Of a stretch of DNA of 64,000 nt, positions 22,729 to 31,201 are shown piece after piece (the stretch's first letter is position 1; every line of letters starts with the position of its first letter). Source of the DNA: Qipengyuania psychrotolerans (GTDB lineage: Bacteria; Pseudomonadota; Alphaproteobacteria; Sphingomonadales; Sphingomonadaceae); assembly GCF_019711355.1 (NCBI RefSeq), contig NZ_CP081297.1, positions 1,364,001 to 1,428,000 on the forward strand. Direction: 5' to 3'. Made by a program: the position numbers and the translations under genes. The notes beneath the pieces are model-generated. The model did not search any database, was not told the DNA's origin, and saw only the letters and a list, made by a program, of their open reading frames with translations.

Positions 22729-22790
22729 TGCACCTTCTTCTCAGAGAAGGGTTTTCAATTGGCTAACTTCGCCCGGTCAAAATTGTAAAA

Positions 22791-24545
22791 TTATGCGGCA
22801 CTTTCCCCCAGCTCCAGGGCCACGATACCCGCCGCCTTTTTGCCCCGGCTTTCGCGGTACCATTCAGCCAAGCACAGGAATACGGCGATGATGCCGATCA
22901 AGGTGGTGAAAATGAACACGAAATAATACCCGCGCTCCTCGATCATCTGGCCAAGTGCGCCGCGGCCCAGTGTCCCGACCAGCAGCGTAAGAGAAGCCAG
23001 CAAAGCATATTGCACCGCTGCGTATTTCTTTGCGACGATGCTCGACAGCCAGGCGATATAGGCGGCGCCTGCGATACCGATCGCAAGGTTTTCCCAGAAG
23101 ATCGTGAATGTAAGACGCGCGAGGCCATCAATCTCCGACATCTGGAATGCCCCGGCGATGAAGTTCACCAGTGCAGTGAAGCCGATGGCGTCGCTGCCTG
23201 CCTGCATCAGCTCGCCGCCAATGGCGAGATCGGCGTAGAGCAGATTGGTCGCTGCGGCGAGAACCGCGCCGAGCGTCAGCGTGAACATGCGCCCGAATTG
23301 CGTGATGATCCAGCCGCCCAGAGCCAGGCCGAGGAGGATGGCGAATACGCCGAAGAACTTGGACGCGAAGGCGACCTGATCGCCGGTATAGTTCAATTCC
23401 CCAAGATAGAAGGGATAGGCGAAAACGCCCCAGATTGAATCGCAAATGCGATAGGTCAGCACCAGCGACAGGATGAGAACGAGCGACCAGCCCATTCGTC
23501 CGACGAATTCAACAAGCGGCAAGACAAGTGCGCGGTAAAGGTGGTCGGTAAACTTCACCTTGTGCCCCGCGCCCACACCGGGGGCCGAGACGATGATATT
23601 CGTCCCTTCGCGTTTCTGCTTGGCAATCCACGCCGCGATAAACGCCGGCAGGACTACGGTTGCGATGACAATCAGCGGGCCGAAGGTGGTCGTGAACTCG
23701 GTCACATCGGGCCGGGTTTCCGGGGTTGCGGTCATCGATCGGACCATGAAAACAACGACGGTTGCGATCGCCCAGCCCCACAGCAAACCAACGGCCAGCA
23801 GCGCACGATTACGGACCTTTTCGGTCACTTCGCCGGCGTTGTAGAGTTCGGCGACCTCGTCCTCGTTGGCGGCAACAGTCGCGGCCGAGCGTTTCGCGAC
23901 GCTGGCGTCAGGTGCGAACAGGCTGGCGATGCCGATGCTCAGCATGATCGCGCCCATGATCAGATAGGTCTGCGGCCAGCCGATTCGCTCTGCGATGATG
24001 AGGCCAAGCGCCCCGCCAATCAGCGCAGCGAGGCGGAACCCCATCTGGGTAATGGTGGACAGAATATCGAGCGTGGCAGTCTCGTCGGCAACGTCGATGC
24101 GCCAGGCGTTGATCGCAATATCCTGCGTCGCGCTGGCGAAGGCGCCGATTGCCGCAAGCAGGCTGAACCAGCCGAGTGCGCTCCCCGGATCGAGAAAACT
24201 CATGATCAGCAGCGCAATGCCGACGATCAGCTGCATCGGCGCAATCCATTGCTTGCGCTTTCCCAGTCGGCGCAGCCCCGGGATATCGACCTTATCCAGC
24301 AACGGCGACCACAGGAACTGGAAGGCATAAGCCAAGCCGACGAGCGAGAATACGCCCATCGTTTCCAGATCAACTTCAGCCTCGCTCAGCCAGGCATAAA
24401 GCGTGCCGAGGAAGAGCGCAGGAGGCAGGCCCTGGGCGAAACCGAACAACGCCATGAAGCCGGTTTTCTTGTTTGTCAGGGCCAGGCCGAGGGCGCGCCA
24501 GGTCGAAATTTTTTCCTTCTTTGCGTCGGCAACCGCTTCGGCCAT
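22791..24545 (-). CDS. AmpG-like muropeptide MFS transporter
   Basis: The 584-residue protein is a major-facilitator membrane protein with about 14 hydrophobic segments. It starts WRALGLALTNKKTGFMALFGFAQG and continues GTLYAWLSEAEVDLETMGVFSL and QDIAINAWRIDV, close to AmpG permeases that import anhydro-muropeptides for cell-wall recycling. It is longer than the roughly 490-residue enteric AmpG, with a long cytoplasmic loop around residues 200-300. AGGGA lies directly before the ATG. It stands alone and is divergent from the Rieske oxygenase gene. Confidence 0.88.
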   Translation of the reverse strand: MAEAVADAKKEKISTWRALGLALTNKKTGFMALFGFAQGLPPALFLGTLYAWLSEAEVDLETMGVFSLVGLAYAFQFLWSPLLDKVDIPGLRRLGKRKQWIAPMQLIVGIALLIMSFLDPGSALGWFSLLAAIGAFASATQDIAINAWRIDVADETATLDILSTITQMGFRLAALIGGALGLIIAERIGWPQTYLIMGAIMLSIGIASLFAPDASVAKRSAATVAANEDEVAELYNAGEVTEKVRNRALLAVGLLWGWAIATVVVFMVRSMTATPETRPDVTEFTTTFGPLIVIATVVLPAFIAAWIAKQKREGTNIIVSAPGVGAGHKVKFTDHLYRALVLPLVEFVGRMGWSLVLILSLVLTYRICDSIWGVFAYPFYLGELNYTGDQVAFASKFFGVFAILLGLALGGWIITQFGRMFTLTLGAVLAAATNLLYADLAIGGELMQAGSDAIGFTALVNFIAGAFQMSEIDGLARLTFTIFWENLAIGIAGAAYIAWLSSIVAKKYAAVQYALLASLTLLVGTLGRGALGQMIEERGYYFVFIFTTLIGIIAVFLCLAEWYRESRGKKAAGIVALELGESAA

Positions 24546-24618
24546 TCCCTAACGTCCTTCCGTTATGGTCTATTTTTTGCGACACTAGCTGCCGTAGAGA
24601 GAGAAAGGAACAGGACCG

Positions 24619-25782
24619 ATGGGCGTTCCGAACACTTTGGCAGCTGGTCGGCGACCAACCGACGGAATGCTGCGGTTGGCGCAGAATATTGCGCAAAATA
24701 AAAAGCGGGACAGCTTGGGACAGACGACGGTTCCTGCCCGCGTTTATACCGATCCGGACTACTGGGTCCTTGAAAAAGCGGCAATCTATGACCGTCTGCC
24801 GCAAATCTTATGCCCCAGCGCGCTGCTTCCCGACAACGAAATGGCGGTGCCGCACGATGGAACGGGGCGGCCCCTGCTGATCACCCGGGACGCGCAAGGC
24901 AATGCGCACGTGTTTCTCAACGTGTGCCGCCACCGCGGAACCCGGCTTGTGGAAGGCAGCGACACACAGTGCACCAAAAAGCTGGTGTGCCCCTATCATG
25001 CCTGGACCTATTCGGTTGACGGGCGCTTGCTCGCCCTGCCCAGACCCGACACGTTTCCCGACTTGGACAAGGGGGCCATGGGGCTTGTCGAACTACCGTC
25101 TAAAGAAACCGGCGGACTGATCTGGTTCTGCCCGCACGAGGACACAGCCGATTTCTCGCTGGCGGAAGAAGTGGGTGAGGACTTCGACGCGCTTGGCATG
25201 GGCGAGCATTTGCTGTTTCGCCGCAAGACCCACGAGGTCAACGGTAACTGGAAGCTCATCATGGATGCTTTCCTCGAAAGCTACCACGTAACGCGCCTAC
25301 ACGCCCAGACGATCGGCCCCTTCTTCAAGGACGGCGTCACCAGCGGGGACATGATCGGATCTCACGCCCGCAGTGCTGTTGGCAGGCTAGAGGAAATGGA
25401 GGGCGTGGACCTGAGCGATATGGACCAGATGCGCCGGGTCATTACCTTCGCCTATCAATTGCTTCCCGGCGCGCTGATCATCCCCAGCCCAGATTATATC
25501 AACGTCATGGTGATGATGCCGCAGGCCCATAATCGAACCCTCGTCGAAGACTTCATGCTCATCCCTGAACCGCCCGGCACCGACAAGGCACGCGATCACT
25601 GGGAACGCAGCTGGGCGCTGCTGGATGGCGGTGTCTTTGCAGGCGAAGATTTCCGTGCGGCCGAGCTTGGGCAACAAGGGCTGGAGACCGGCGCAGTGCC
25701 CGAACTGACCCTTGGCACCATGGAGGGCGGTATCAGGCGTTATCATGAGACTGTAGAGGAAGCCTTGCGCGCTGCAGGCTGA
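24619..25782 (+). CDS. Rieske [2Fe-2S] ring-hydroxylating oxygenase alpha subunit
   Basis: This 387-residue protein has a Rieske domain with cluster ligands Cys103, His105, Cys124 and His127 (CRHRGTRL; CPYHAWTYS). A catalytic domain follows, with mononuclear iron ligands His223 and His228 in ESYHVTRLH. That is the architecture of aromatic or quaternary-amine oxygenase alpha subunits. The substrate is unknown, and no beta subunit, ferredoxin or reductase gene is adjacent, so electron delivery must come from elsewhere. AAAGGAACAGGA precedes the ATG. A pseudouridine synthase gene follows after 19 bases. Confidence 0.9.
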   Translation: MGVPNTLAAGRRPTDGMLRLAQNIAQNKKRDSLGQTTVPARVYTDPDYWVLEKAAIYDRLPQILCPSALLPDNEMAVPHDGTGRPLLITRDAQGNAHVFLNVCRHRGTRLVEGSDTQCTKKLVCPYHAWTYSVDGRLLALPRPDTFPDLDKGAMGLVELPSKETGGLIWFCPHEDTADFSLAEEVGEDFDALGMGEHLLFRRKTHEVNGNWKLIMDAFLESYHVTRLHAQTIGPFFKDGVTSGDMIGSHARSAVGRLEEMEGVDLSDMDQMRRVITFAYQLLPGALIIPSPDYINVMVMMPQAHNRTLVEDFMLIPEPPGTDKARDHWERSWALLDGGVFAGEDFRAAELGQQGLETGAVPELTLGTMEGGIRRYHETVEEALRAAG

Positions 25783-25801
25783 AGGCCTAATCGCGCACGC
25801 T

Positions 25802-26566
25802 ATGTCCGACAACCGATTACCCGAAGAAGGCGACCGTATCGCCAAGCTGCTCGCGCGTGCTGGTGTTGCCAGCCGCCGAGAGATCGAGCGCATGATCGCT
25901 GACGGGCGCATTTCGCTCGATGGCAAAGTGCTCGATACCCCTGCCATCAAACTGATGAGCCTGCGCGGCGTATCCGTGGACGGTAAACCTGTTGGCCCCG
26001 CCGAAGCTACGCGGCTCTTTGCATTCCACAAGCCATCCGGCCTGATCACCGCCGAATACGACCCCAAGGGGCGACCAACGATCTATGCGGCGCTGCGCAA
26101 CGCTTTGCCGAAAGATGCAGGCCGCGTGATGCCGGTAGGCCGACTGGACTTCAACACCGAAGGCCTGCTTCTCCTTACCAACGACGGCGAACTCAAGCGG
26201 GCGATGGAATTGCCATCTACTGGCGTACCGCGCACTTACCGCGCCCGTGCGTTTGGTGATGTGACCCAGGCAATGCTCGACAAGCTCATCGAAGGCATTG
26301 AAGTCGATGGCATACGCTATGGCCGGATCGAAGCTGATCTTGAGCGCGGTTCGGGCAAGAACCGGTGGATCCAGATGACAATCACCGAAGGCAAGAACCG
26401 CGAAATTCGCAAAGTGCTTGAACATCTCGGATTGCAGGTGAACCGCCTGATGCGCGTAGGTTACGGTCCGTTCGAACTTGACGACCTGCCCCGCGGCCAA
26501 GCGACCGAAATCCAGCCCGCAGAAGTCGAGCGGTATGCCAAACAGCTGAAGACGGCCAAGAAATGA
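25802..26566 (+). CDS. rRNA pseudouridine synthase (RluB/RsuA type)
   Basis: The 254-residue enzyme has an N-terminal S4 RNA-binding domain (RIAKLLARAGVASRREIERM). An RsuA-family catalytic domain follows, with the aspartate Asp116 in PVGRLDFNTEGLLLLTNDG. EGKNREIRKVLEHLGLQVNR is the usual late motif. It isomerises a uridine in rRNA, probably of 23S like RluB, though small-subunit RsuA specificity cannot be ruled out. The stop overlaps the rsmD start by ATGA, so two rRNA-modifying enzymes are coexpressed. Confidence 0.93.
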   Translation: MSDNRLPEEGDRIAKLLARAGVASRREIERMIADGRISLDGKVLDTPAIKLMSLRGVSVDGKPVGPAEATRLFAFHKPSGLITAEYDPKGRPTIYAALRNALPKDAGRVMPVGRLDFNTEGLLLLTNDGELKRAMELPSTGVPRTYRARAFGDVTQAMLDKLIEGIEVDGIRYGRIEADLERGSGKNRWIQMTITEGKNREIRKVLEHLGLQVNRLMRVGYGPFELDDLPRGQATEIQPAEVERYAKQLKTAKK

Positions 26567-27135
26567 GAATTATCGCAGGCGACTGGCGCGGCCGAAAACT
26601 TGCTGCGCCCAAGGGTGATGTCACCAGGCCAACAGCCGATCGCACCCGCGAAACCCTGTTCAATATTCTGAATAGCCGCTTGGGCAGTTTCGAAGACCTG
26701 TCTGTAGTGGACCTGTTTGCCGGTTCAGGCGCCCTTGGGCTCGAGGCTCTGTCCCGCGGTGCCGCGCATTGCCTGTTCGTCGAGCAGGAAGCCGATGCGG
26801 TCAAAACGATCCGCGCCAATGTCAGCGCACTCGATGCCCACAAGCGTGCAACAGTTCAGCAGGGATCAGTAATGAGCCTGGGACCAGCGAAGGGCGAGCA
26901 TGACTTGATCCTGCTGGACCCTCCGTACGAATCCGGCGCAGGCATGGTCGCCCTCGACCGGATGAAGCGGCTTGGATGGATTGGCCCTGCTACTCTGATC
27001 GCGCTCGAAACTGCGCATTACGAGAAAGTGTCGGTGAAAGGTCTGGAGATTATCGACGACCGCCGCGTCGGCAAGGCCAGGATCAGTTTCATGAAGCTAA
27101 GCACCGAAGCGGAAAATTCGCCGCCGGAAGATTAA
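26563..27135 (+). CDS. rsmD: 16S rRNA (guanine(966)-N2)-methyltransferase
   Basis: RsmD methylates G966 of 16S rRNA. The 190-residue Rossmann methyltransferase opens MRIIAGDWRGRKL and has RPTADRTRETLFNIL. The SAM-binding motif is DLFAGSGALGLEALSRGA, and the catalytic motif DPPY is at 119-122. The length is typical. It overlaps the pseudouridine synthase gene by four bases. The 180 bases that follow contain no gene. Confidence 0.94.
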   Translation: MRIIAGDWRGRKLAAPKGDVTRPTADRTRETLFNILNSRLGSFEDLSVVDLFAGSGALGLEALSRGAAHCLFVEQEADAVKTIRANVSALDAHKRATVQQGSVMSLGPAKGEHDLILLDPPYESGAGMVALDRMKRLGWIGPATLIALETAHYEKVSVKGLEIIDDRRVGKARISFMKLSTEAENSPPED

Positions 27136-27279
27136 CGAACCTCTGGCTCGGGCTTCGTTGGCGGTCGATACGGCAGCCTTGCCCGTGACAGCCACCTGAC
27201 GAATGGCGCGTTGCTGCTGGTTTCAGGACGAAGAAAGGGGCAGGATCGCCATGGCAACTCCGCCCCCCTCCAAGCGTCG

Positions 27280-27298
27280 CCGCCACTAATATTGGCGG
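27280..27298. terminator. Possible hairpin between rsmD and the convergent gene
   Basis: CCGCCA (27280-27285) and TGGCGG (27293-27298) can pair around the loop CTAATAT. The hairpin sits in the gap between two convergent genes, where a bidirectional terminator is expected. There is no T-run on either side, so the call is weak. Confidence 0.3.
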
Positions 27299-27317
27299 GA
27301 CTCATGCTGTAATAAAA

Positions 27318-27905
27318 TCAGTCGCCGCGTGTCGCCGGAAGCGGCTCGTCGATTTCGCTGGCGGGACGACCCGGCCAGTATTCGAGCGGACGATTGACGC
27401 CGGGGCCGCGTTTTCCAGCTTCCCACGCGTTGATGCAGTTATCTTCTTCATCGGACGAACAGATCGGAAGTTCGCCGCCGGCGTTCCGGTTTGCAGGCGT
27501 GGTCTGAACCACTTCGCTGCTTACAAAACGCGGGCCTGCCGAAGCAGACGCAGACGTACGGGCAGCAACCGCAGTCTCATTCGCATTGCCCATCTGGGCA
27601 GCGATTGCAGTCCACGCGCTCGCACGCTGGTCCGGTGTCATCTCATAGATGCGCACGCGCTGTTCGTCAGTCAGGACCCACCAGCCTGTCGCCTGTGCGG
27701 GATCGAGCGTCCAATAGTAATCCTGGGCGCCTGCGGGCCATGCATCATAGGTCATACGGCGTTCTTCTGGCCAACCGTCGTACATAACCTGCTGGTCAGC
27801 GCTCAGCACATATTCAGACATCTCGCCTTCCATATGATGATCGGCAAATGCGGGTGTAGCGGTGAATGCAAGCGCCGCGGCGCTGGCTAAAATGAGAATT
27901 TTCAA
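27318..27905 (-). CDS. Secreted hypothetical protein with Trp-rich segments
   Basis: From a TTG at 27905 the 195-residue precursor has a clean signal peptide (KILILASAAALAFTATPAFA). GAGGAGAA lies about seven bases before that TTG, which decides the start over a codon at 27974. The mature part has loosely repeated Trp/Tyr/Asp segments (MYDGWPEERR, TYDAWPAGAQ, YYWTLDPAQATGWW) and then a low-complexity Ala/Ser region. A C-terminal block with two cysteines (LPICSSDEEDNC) follows. I recall similar uncharacterised periplasmic proteins in sphingomonads but no function. Confidence 0.75.
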   Translation of the reverse strand: MKILILASAAALAFTATPAFADHHMEGEMSEYVLSADQQVMYDGWPEERRMTYDAWPAGAQDYYWTLDPAQATGWWVLTDEQRVRIYEMTPDQRASAWTAIAAQMGNANETAVAARTSASASAGPRFVSSEVVQTTPANRNAGGELPICSSDEEDNCINAWEAGKRGPGVNRPLEYWPGRPASEIDEPLPATRGD

Positions 27906-28021
27906 AGGGCTTCTCCTCGTTTCGACATTGCAAACACTACGCGGAACCCCGCCTTCTTGTTCCGAAAGGGGCATCAGCGCACTTGTGCTACAGGGTATCG
28001 TTCCCTAGCTGTTCTGTGAAG

Positions 28022-30334
28022 ATGCCTGATCTCCCAGAACCCAGCGAAGTGGCCGAGACCGGCACGATTCCGCCTTATGCGGCCATGCTAAACGCGCCTC
28101 AGCGCGAAGCTGTGTTGACGACTGAAGGGCCAGTGCTGATGCTGGCCGGAGCAGGTACTGGCAAGACAGCGGCGCTGACTGCACGTCTGGCGCACCTTAT
28201 CGCCACACGGCGTGCCTGGCCTTCCGAAATCCTCTGCGTGACCTTCACCAACAAGGCTGCCCGCGAAATGCGCGAACGCGTGGGGCGTCATATAGGCGAT
28301 GCCGTAGAAGGAATGCCGTGGCTTGGCACATTCCATTCGATCGGTGCCCGCATGCTGCGCCGCCATGCCGAGCTGGTCGGGCTTCAGAGCAATTACACGA
28401 TCCTCGACACCGATGATCAACTTCGACTGCTCAAGCAGATCATTCAAGAACAGGAGCTGGATGAAAAACGCTGGCCTGCGCGCCAACTTGCCGGACTGAT
28501 CGATCGCTGGAAGAACCGGGGGCTCAATCCCGGCGATCTCGATTCAATCGAGAACGAGGCCTACGCCAACGGCCACGGCACCAAGTTCTACAAGCTGTAC
28601 CAGGACCGGCTGAAGGCCCTGAATGCCTGCGACTTCGGTGATCTGTTGCTGCACATTCTGAACATCTTCCGCAAACATCATGACGTGCTGACCCAGTATC
28701 AGCAGCGCTTCAAGTACATCCTGGTCGACGAATATCAGGACACCAACCAAGTCCAGTATCTCTGGCTGCGCTTGCTCGCCCAGGAGCGCAAGAATATTTG
28801 CGTCGTAGGCGATGATGACCAGTCGATCTATTCATGGCGCGGCGCGGAAGTGGCGAACATCCTGCGCTTCGAGAAGGATTTTCCCGGCGCTGCGGTAGTC
28901 AAGCTGGAGCAGAACTATCGCTCCACACCGCAAATCCTCGCAGCCGCATCCGGGCTGATCAACGCCAATAGCGAGCGACTGGGCAAGACACTGTGGACGG
29001 ATCTTCCCGCTGGCGAGAAGGTGCGGGTCGTCGGCATCTGGGACGGTCCGGAAGAAGCGCGCCGCGTAGGCGAGGATATCGAACGCCTGGAATCCGAAGG
29101 CGCCCCGCTGGATGAAGTCGCGATCCTCGTGCGCGCCCAGTACCAGACCCGCGAATTCGAGGACCGGTTCATCCAGATCGGCCTGAACTACCGCATCGTG
29201 GGCGGTTTTCGTTTCTACGAGCGTGCCGAAATCCGCGATATGCTGGCCTATCTGCGGGTCATCTCGCAACCAGCCGACGATCTGGCGTTTGAGCGTATCT
29301 ACAACCAGCCCAAGCGCGGGCTCGGCGCAAAGACATTGGAAGCGATGCGTCGTCATGCCCGGCGAACCCAGTCACCGCTGGCCGCCGCTTCTCTCGACCT
29401 TGCTGACAGCGACGAGCTTCCCGCTCGGGCGCGCAACACGATGATCAGCTTGCTGGGTCAGTTCGTTCACTGGCGCGAGCAGGTGGACAAGATCACGCCG
29501 TCCGAACTGCTCCGCATTGTTGCCTCGGAAAGCGGCTATGAAGAAATGCTCCAGAAGGACCGCAGCCCGGAAAGCGCTGGCCGGCTGGAGAATATCACAG
29601 AGCTTGCCCGCGCGATGGAAGACTACGAAACGCTGGGCGAGTTTCTCGAGCACGTCGGCCTCGTCATGGATAACGACCGCGCCAACGACGGCGAAAAGGT
29701 CACCATCATGACGATGCACGCTGCCAAGGGCCTCGAATTTAATCATGTGTTCCTGCCCGGGTGGGAAGAAGGCGTTTTCCCGAGCCAGCGTTCGATTGAC
29801 GAGGGCGGTCTTGCCAGCCTCGAAGAAGAGCGCCGTCTGGCCTATGTCGCCATTACCCGCGCCAAGCGCCGATGTACGATCCTGCATGCGGCAAATAGGC
29901 GGATTTACGGCCAGTGGACAAGCTCGATCCCGAGCCGGTTCATCGAGGAATTGCCGGACGAGTTCATCGAGAGCGAAACAACGATGTCGGGCGGCGCGTC
30001 ACTTTGGCGTGCGAATTGGAGCGAGAATGACGATCCCTTCGCCCATGTCTCCATAAATCGCCCCGATCGTTCGACTGCGCGCGGTCCTGGCTGGCAGCGG
30101 GCAATCTCCACCGGCTATGATGCGACGCCGAAAAAGCTTGCCGAAACCGGTCGCAGCGCCGCAAGTTTCGCAGCAAAACCGCGAACCGATATCGCCATTG
30201 GCGCGCGCGTTTTTCACGATAAGTTCGGGTACGGTGTGGTCACCGATCAGGAAGGCAACAAGCTGACAATCGAGTTCGAGCAGGCAGGCGAAAAACGCGT
30301 GCTCGACAGTTTCGTCAAACCGACAGGCGATTAA
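28022..30334 (+). CDS. UvrD/PcrA-family ATP-dependent DNA helicase
   Basis: This 770-residue SF1A helicase unwinds DNA 3' to 5' in repair and replication restart. The Walker A motif is LAGAGTGKTAALT (43-49). Further motifs are CVTFTNKAAREMRERV, GTFHSIGARMLRR, ILVDEYQDTNQVQY (Walker B), VVGDDDQSIYSWRGA and VTIMTMHAAKGLEFNHVF. A C-terminal Tudor-like segment (GARVFHDKFGYGVVTDQEG) points to the UvrD/PcrA branch. The ATG at 28022 is preferred to a TTG at 27983. Its end overlaps the convergent hydroxylase gene by four bases. Confidence 0.95.
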   Translation: MPDLPEPSEVAETGTIPPYAAMLNAPQREAVLTTEGPVLMLAGAGTGKTAALTARLAHLIATRRAWPSEILCVTFTNKAAREMRERVGRHIGDAVEGMPWLGTFHSIGARMLRRHAELVGLQSNYTILDTDDQLRLLKQIIQEQELDEKRWPARQLAGLIDRWKNRGLNPGDLDSIENEAYANGHGTKFYKLYQDRLKALNACDFGDLLLHILNIFRKHHDVLTQYQQRFKYILVDEYQDTNQVQYLWLRLLAQERKNICVVGDDDQSIYSWRGAEVANILRFEKDFPGAAVVKLEQNYRSTPQILAAASGLINANSERLGKTLWTDLPAGEKVRVVGIWDGPEEARRVGEDIERLESEGAPLDEVAILVRAQYQTREFEDRFIQIGLNYRIVGGFRFYERAEIRDMLAYLRVISQPADDLAFERIYNQPKRGLGAKTLEAMRRHARRTQSPLAAASLDLADSDELPARARNTMISLLGQFVHWREQVDKITPSELLRIVASESGYEEMLQKDRSPESAGRLENITELARAMEDYETLGEFLEHVGLVMDNDRANDGEKVTIMTMHAAKGLEFNHVFLPGWEEGVFPSQRSIDEGGLASLEEERRLAYVAITRAKRRCTILHAANRRIYGQWTSSIPSRFIEELPDEFIESETTMSGGASLWRANWSENDDPFAHVSINRPDRSTARGPGWQRAISTGYDATPKKLAETGRSAASFAAKPRTDIAIGARVFHDKFGYGVVTDQEGNKLTIEFEQAGEKRVLDSFVKPTGD

Positions 30335-31158
30335 GCGACCGCTTCGCTTTCTTCTTCTGGCTTCGCCGGTTTTCGCGTCCAATACCGCTTTTCGAACGGA
30401 CGGAGCAATTCGCCGCCAATGGACCGCGTGCCTTCCTCGATCCCGGTCTCGCATCCGATGTACGGCTTGGGATCACAGTATGTACCGAACATCTTGTCCC
30501 ACAGCGTGAGAGTATTTCCGAAGTTTGTGCCCATCAGCGCCTCATCACGGATGTGATGTAGGCGGTGTGCTGCAGGCGAGAGGAAAACCCGGCCAAATAT
30601 GCCGAGCGTCCATGGCACATCGCAGTGAACAAAGAAGCCCCAGAACGCTATGCCTACGCCCGCAGCACCGATCGACCATTGCGGGAAGCCAAGCAGCAGC
30701 AAGAGCGAAAGATCGACGCAAACGCTGAGGAGTTTGCTGAGCGGGTGTTTTCGTTGAACGGTCAGCCACGAGAGCGCCGTATCGGCATGATGTGTCGCAT
30801 GGATGCGCCACAGCATTGGTGAATGCTCCAGCCTGTGCCTGACGTAAATAACGAAATCATAGACCAGGAACGCACCAAGCAGCGTCAGCAGTTCGGGAAC
30901 ATTCGCCCAGAATCCGGCGAAACGCTCGCTCATGCCAAGGAACTCGCGGATCGCTCCGCTCGGCAAGGCAAAGAACGGCGCAAGGATCGCCAAATTGATG
31001 ATCATCAGCGCCAGACTGGTGAGGAATTCCTTGCGGCCACGTTCCATGGCCGGGATAATCTGTGTCCGCTTCACCACCAAAGCGAGCGTTCCAAAGCATA
31101 GTCCAGCCAAAAATAGCAGGCTGAAAGTGCTTTTGAATGACTGTACGAAAATTTCCAT
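30331..31158 (-). CDS. Fatty acid hydroxylase / sterol desaturase family protein
   Basis: The 275-residue membrane enzyme has the histidine boxes of the family, which hold a di-iron site: HRLEH (108-112), HATHH (120-124) and HRLHH in the C-terminal half. About four hydrophobic segments flank them. The substrate is unknown; in marine alphaproteobacteria relatives act on lipids, carotenoids or sterol-like molecules. The Glu/Ala-rich C-terminus is short. It stands between two convergent or unrelated genes and shares no operon. Confidence 0.88.
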   Translation of the reverse strand: MEIFVQSFKSTFSLLFLAGLCFGTLALVVKRTQIIPAMERGRKEFLTSLALMIINLAILAPFFALPSGAIREFLGMSERFAGFWANVPELLTLLGAFLVYDFVIYVRHRLEHSPMLWRIHATHHADTALSWLTVQRKHPLSKLLSVCVDLSLLLLLGFPQWSIGAAGVGIAFWGFFVHCDVPWTLGIFGRVFLSPAAHRLHHIRDEALMGTNFGNTLTLWDKMFGTYCDPKPYIGCETGIEEGTRSIGGELLRPFEKRYWTRKPAKPEEESEAVA

Positions 31159-31201
31159 AACGGCTCCGTAACTACGAGATTGTAGTTAGAGAGTTGTTAA
31201 G

